Assembly: GCA_025055635.1 (NCBI GenBank)
Contig: JANWWQ010000004.1
Location: 1 to 64,000, forward strand
Reading direction: 5' to 3'
Source: Flavobacteriales bacterium
GTDB lineage: Bacteria > Bacteroidota > Bacteroidia > CAIKAF01
DNA: 64,000 nucleotides
The notes under the pieces were generated by a model. That model did not search any database. It saw only the letters and a program-made list of their open reading frames with translations, and was not told where the DNA came from. Shown here piece after piece: positions 61,447-64,000 of the stretch; the stretch's first letter is position 1; every line of letters starts with the position of its first letter. A program made the position numbers and the translations under genes.

Positions 61447-61454
61447 CAAAAGTA
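61447..61454 (-). promoter_or_regulatory. -7 promoter element of the 60955-61440 lipoprotein gene
   Basis: TACTTTTG on the minus strand, six bases before GTG 61440. The overlap with the TTG at 61449 rules out that codon as start if this promoter is used. Confidence 0.5.
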
Positions 61455-61467
61455 GGGGAAAATGAAT

Positions 61468-64000
61468 TTATTCACAAAGTGTTACAACACCATGCAACAG
61501 GCGCTCTTCCCCTCCCAGGGTGGTGATTCTGGCAATGTACACGTAGGCCCCGGAAGACGCTTTACCTCCCCATAGCGAGCTTCCATCCCATCCCTTAAAC
61601 ACATCATCCCAGAAATAAATTTCATTTCCCCATCGGTTAAATATAAAACACTGGAAAGTTTTTATTCCGGTAGCCACTATTTTAAATTCATCGTTTATAC
61701 CATCGCCGTTGGGCGTGAATACGTTGGGAATAAACACTTCCACTTGGTCGTCCACTATTACTTTCAGTGTGGCCGTGTCGCTACAACCCAGATCATCGCT
61801 CACCACCAGCGTCACATCAAAGGTGCCGGGGGAATAGAAAGTATGATTGAAGGAAGGCACCGAATAAGCTGTGCCACCTACATCCCACTGAAGGCTTGTG
61901 GCACCTGAGGAAGTGCTGGAAAACAGCACGTTTAAGGGCGCGTTACCCATGGGAGGATCGGCTGTAAAGGAGGCCACGGGCCCGCTGAAGATCACCTGGA
62001 CTGAATCCGAGTCGGTTCCACACTGATTGCTCACGGTAGCCACGTAGGTACCGGGGGAAGTCACTGAGAGGGAAAAGCCGCTTTGGCTTGAGTTCCAAAC
62101 GGGTATTAGGTTAGATGTGGCCTCCAAAATCACCCCAGAGCCGCTGCATACCACAAGGGGACTATTTTGAACGATATCCACCTGAGGCGTCGGGATCTCG
62201 TTGATGACGATGGTGGAGGTTGCTGTGCCACAGGCGTTGGAGGCCGAAGCCGTGAGCGTGCCACCGGTAGCCACAGTTACCTGAGACCCAGTAGCGCCAT
62301 TACTCCAAGTAATGGGCTCATTGGCAGTGGCTTCAATGGTCACTTGCGCCCCCTGGCACAGAGCGACTGGTCCTTGGGTGATAATATCAACCTCGGGAAG
62401 CGATATAAGTGTAAGATTTATAGATGTTTGAGCACTGCCGCAGGGGTTGGTAGCCGTAAGCGTGTAATTTCCACCCGTGGACACATAGATCGTAGGGGTG
62501 TTTTCTCCTGTGCTCCACAAATAAGTGTCTCCTCCAGAGGCTGTGAGCATTAAGCTATCTCCTTCGCAAAAGGACGTTGACCCGGCGGGAGTAATAAGAG
62601 GCGAGGGAGAGTTCATTGAATTAATAGTAACAGTTTCATTGTCAGAACCACAGATGTTGGATACCGTAACAGTATACGTACCCCCTGAGCTTACGGTAAT
62701 AGAGGGGGTGGTCGCTCCGGTATTCCAGAGATAAGAATCACCGCCGGAGGCCGTAAGGGTGAGGGTGGACCCGCTACACAGTGTGTTGTTTCCGGTTGAG
62801 CTCACCACAGAAGCCGACGGCATGCTTCCAGAAGAAATGGTAATCTGATCAGTGGAAGAGCCACAGGCATTATTCACAGTAAGGGTCACAGTTACCGGTG
62901 CGGAGGATACTGTGGTTTGAATGCCAGTCACTCCCGTACTCCATTGATCAGTAGTTGAACCATTTACAGAGGTCAGGGTGATGGTCTCCCCTGGACACAG
63001 GACGGTATCACCCTGAACGGCAATTTGAGCCACAGGGGATTGCCCTGCTGTCACCGTAATTAAAACAGTATCAGTGCCACAAGCATTGCTACCTGAAACC
63101 CAGTATGTCCCGGGTTGAGTGAAACTTACCGAACTGTTGGTACTCCCAGTAGACCACACGTAATTCTGAGCACCAGATGCCGTCACGGTTTGAGCTAAAC
63201 CATTGCAAATCAGGATATTATCTGATGGCGCCACTGCCACGGAAGGTTCTGTGGAAACGGTCACTATCAACGTATCGCTATCTGTACCGCAGCCGTTGCT
63301 CACAGTGGCCACGTAGGTCCCTCCCTGAGTCACCTGAATAGCACTTCCCGATTGGCCGGTGGACCACTGAGGAGTTCCCGTATTGAAGGTGGCAGAAATG
63401 GTAAGTGTATTTCCCTGGCAAATTGAATAATTACCTGAAGGGGAAAGGGACACGTCAGGGAAAGGAATGGCAATCACTTCCACCGTGTCGCTGTAAGAGT
63501 AGCAGGCATCAGAAGAACTTACAACGTAGGTACCTGCTGCATTCACAGAGATTTGAGCTGTGTTTTGCCCCGAACTCCAGGCATAGGTACCGGCTCCTCC
63601 GGAAGCCGTCAGCGTTACGGATTGCCCCTGACACATGTTCACCGGACCCGATGGAGTAATGGTGAGAGGTTGTTGCACTGGTACGTCCACTGTGATGGAT
63701 TGAGTTAAAGTATTTCCGCACAGATCTGTAGCTGTCACGTTCAAGGTGAATCCCCCAGCATCAGCCGGGGAAACCTGATAGGTAGGATTCAATAATCCCG
63801 CACCAAATATGGTTCCGTTGCCTCCGGACCACTGGATAGAATACACCTGCCCTGTGGCAGAAGCACTGAGCTGCAATAACTGACCCGGACACGCTGTGGT
63901 CGGGGGATTGTTGATGGAGAGTGTGAAAGGCACGAACTGGGGATTACAACCAGGATTTATATAGGTAGGAGTTCCATTCGGAGAAAATAAGACGGTGGCG
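61468..64000 (-). CDS. T9SS type B secreted repeat protein (5' truncated)
   Basis: The frame is open to the window edge at 64000, so the N-terminus is missing; the visible part has 843 residues. It contains eight Ig-like repeats of about 75 residues with a common pattern: CQG-x-x-VTLTASGG, a Y-x-WSTG strand, GTY-x-V-x-x-SN-x-CG and a D-x-x-x-V strand. A PKD domain (VASFTADPPMGNAPLNV region) follows, then the gliding-motility-associated CHU_C/T9SS type B sorting domain at the end (VFIPNVFTPNGDGIND, FNRWGNEIYFWDD, WDG, SGAYVYIARI). Type B proteins stay attached or are released, often as adhesins of the SprB kind. The GTG at 63933 is internal, not the start. Confidence 0.93.
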   Translation of the reverse strand, partial: ATVLFSPNGTPTYINPGCNPQFVPFTLSINNPPTTACPGQLLQLSASATGQVYSIQWSGGNGTIFGAGLLNPTYQVSPADAGGFTLNVTATDLCGNTLTQSITVDVPVQQPLTITPSGPVNMCQGQSVTLTASGGAGTYAWSSGQNTAQISVNAAGTYVVSSSDACYSYSDTVEVIAIPFPDVSLSPSGNYSICQGNTLTISATFNTGTPQWSTGQSGSAIQVTQGGTYVATVSNGCGTDSDTLIVTVSTEPSVAVAPSDNILICNGLAQTVTASGAQNYVWSTGSTNSSVSFTQPGTYWVSGSNACGTDTVLITVTAGQSPVAQIAVQGDTVLCPGETITLTSVNGSTTDQWSTGVTGIQTTVSSAPVTVTLTVNNACGSSTDQITISSGSMPSASVVSSTGNNTLCSGSTLTLTASGGDSYLWNTGATTPSITVSSGGTYTVTVSNICGSDNETVTINSMNSPSPLITPAGSTSFCEGDSLMLTASGGDTYLWSTGENTPTIYVSTGGNYTLTATNPCGSAQTSINLTLISLPEVDIITQGPVALCQGAQVTIEATANEPITWSNGATGSQVTVATGGTLTASASNACGTATSTIVINEIPTPQVDIVQNSPLVVCSGSGVILEATSNLIPVWNSSQSGFSLSVTSPGTYVATVSNQCGTDSDSVQVIFSGPVASFTADPPMGNAPLNVLFSSTSSGATSLQWDVGGTAYSVPSFNHTFYSPGTFDVTLVVSDDLGCSDTATLKVIVDDQVEVFIPNVFTPNGDGINDEFKIVATGIKTFQCFIFNRWGNEIYFWDDVFKGWDGSSLWGGKASSGAYVYIARITTLGGEERLLHGVVTLCE

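Noticed and set aside
1..64000. CRISPR arrays, complete insertion sequences, prophage or integrase genes.
   Set aside because: No spaced direct repeats, transposase, recombinase or phage structural genes were found on either strand.

Overview
The window is a chromosomal segment of a Bacteroidota bacterium. Evidence for this: several secreted proteins with the C-terminal sorting domains of the type IX secretion system (T9SS types A and B), a SusC-like TonB-dependent receptor next to a DUF4249 lipoprotein, DUF2490/DUF2911/DUF4412 proteins, Mpl beside TruB, and promoters with the Bacteroidota -7 consensus TAnnTTTG. Ribosome-binding sites are mostly weak. I cannot name a genus. No prophage, complete insertion sequence or CRISPR array is visible.

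Layout. 1-7986: the end of a transketolase C-terminal subunit, aspartate kinase, YqgE with a small lipoprotein, a long MORN-repeat protein, then a PhyH dioxygenase / short-chain dehydrogenase / RNase HI run. 8126-13640: a cobalamin riboswitch followed by four tightly coupled genes: a BtuB-type TonB-dependent receptor, two T9SS-exported surface proteins and a BtuG-like beta-propeller lipoprotein. This looks like a complete outer-surface vitamin B12 capture operon. 14278-21671: bifunctional nuclease-UVR protein, nucleoside transporter, YyaL-type thioredoxin protein and two T9SS cargo proteins. 22054-27914: lytic transglycosylase, PRPP synthase, ribosomal protein L25, a rhodanese, a phosphosulfolactate synthase and a TPR protein. 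27996-32861: an operon of TonB-dependent receptor, DUF4249 lipoprotein and an unassigned secreted protein. 33124-39309: TruB/Mpl/DUF2490 and secreted proteins of unknown role. 39812-51607: housekeeping genes (RadC, S20, tRNA-Glu, nucleoid-associated protein, TrhO, RF3, RlmN, RecJ), a six-PKD T9SS protein and a membrane protein.

51604-60545, minus strand: a sulfur gene island. In transcription order it holds a TauE/SafE permease, a persulfide dioxygenase-rhodanese fusion, a membrane-anchored rhodanese, a heavy-metal-associated-domain protein, two YeeE/YedE-type half transporters, SoxB, a TsdA-like diheme cytochrome, a periplasmic DsrE protein and an outer-membrane porin-like protein. It suggests oxidation of thiosulfate and disposal of persulfide and sulfite. 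SoxAX, SoxYZ and SoxCD are not in the window. The window ends with a small lipoprotein and the 3' part of a large T9SS type B adhesin-like protein.

The two most interesting systems are the B12-riboswitch operon, which adds T9SS cargo to the known BtuB/BtuG pair, and the sulfur island. A recurrent promoter layout is also notable: TACTTTTG lies only 4-6 bases before the start codon of five genes, which predicts leaderless mRNAs. Several start codons were moved from the longest reading frame on the basis of promoters, the riboswitch, signal peptides or overlapping stop/start codons.
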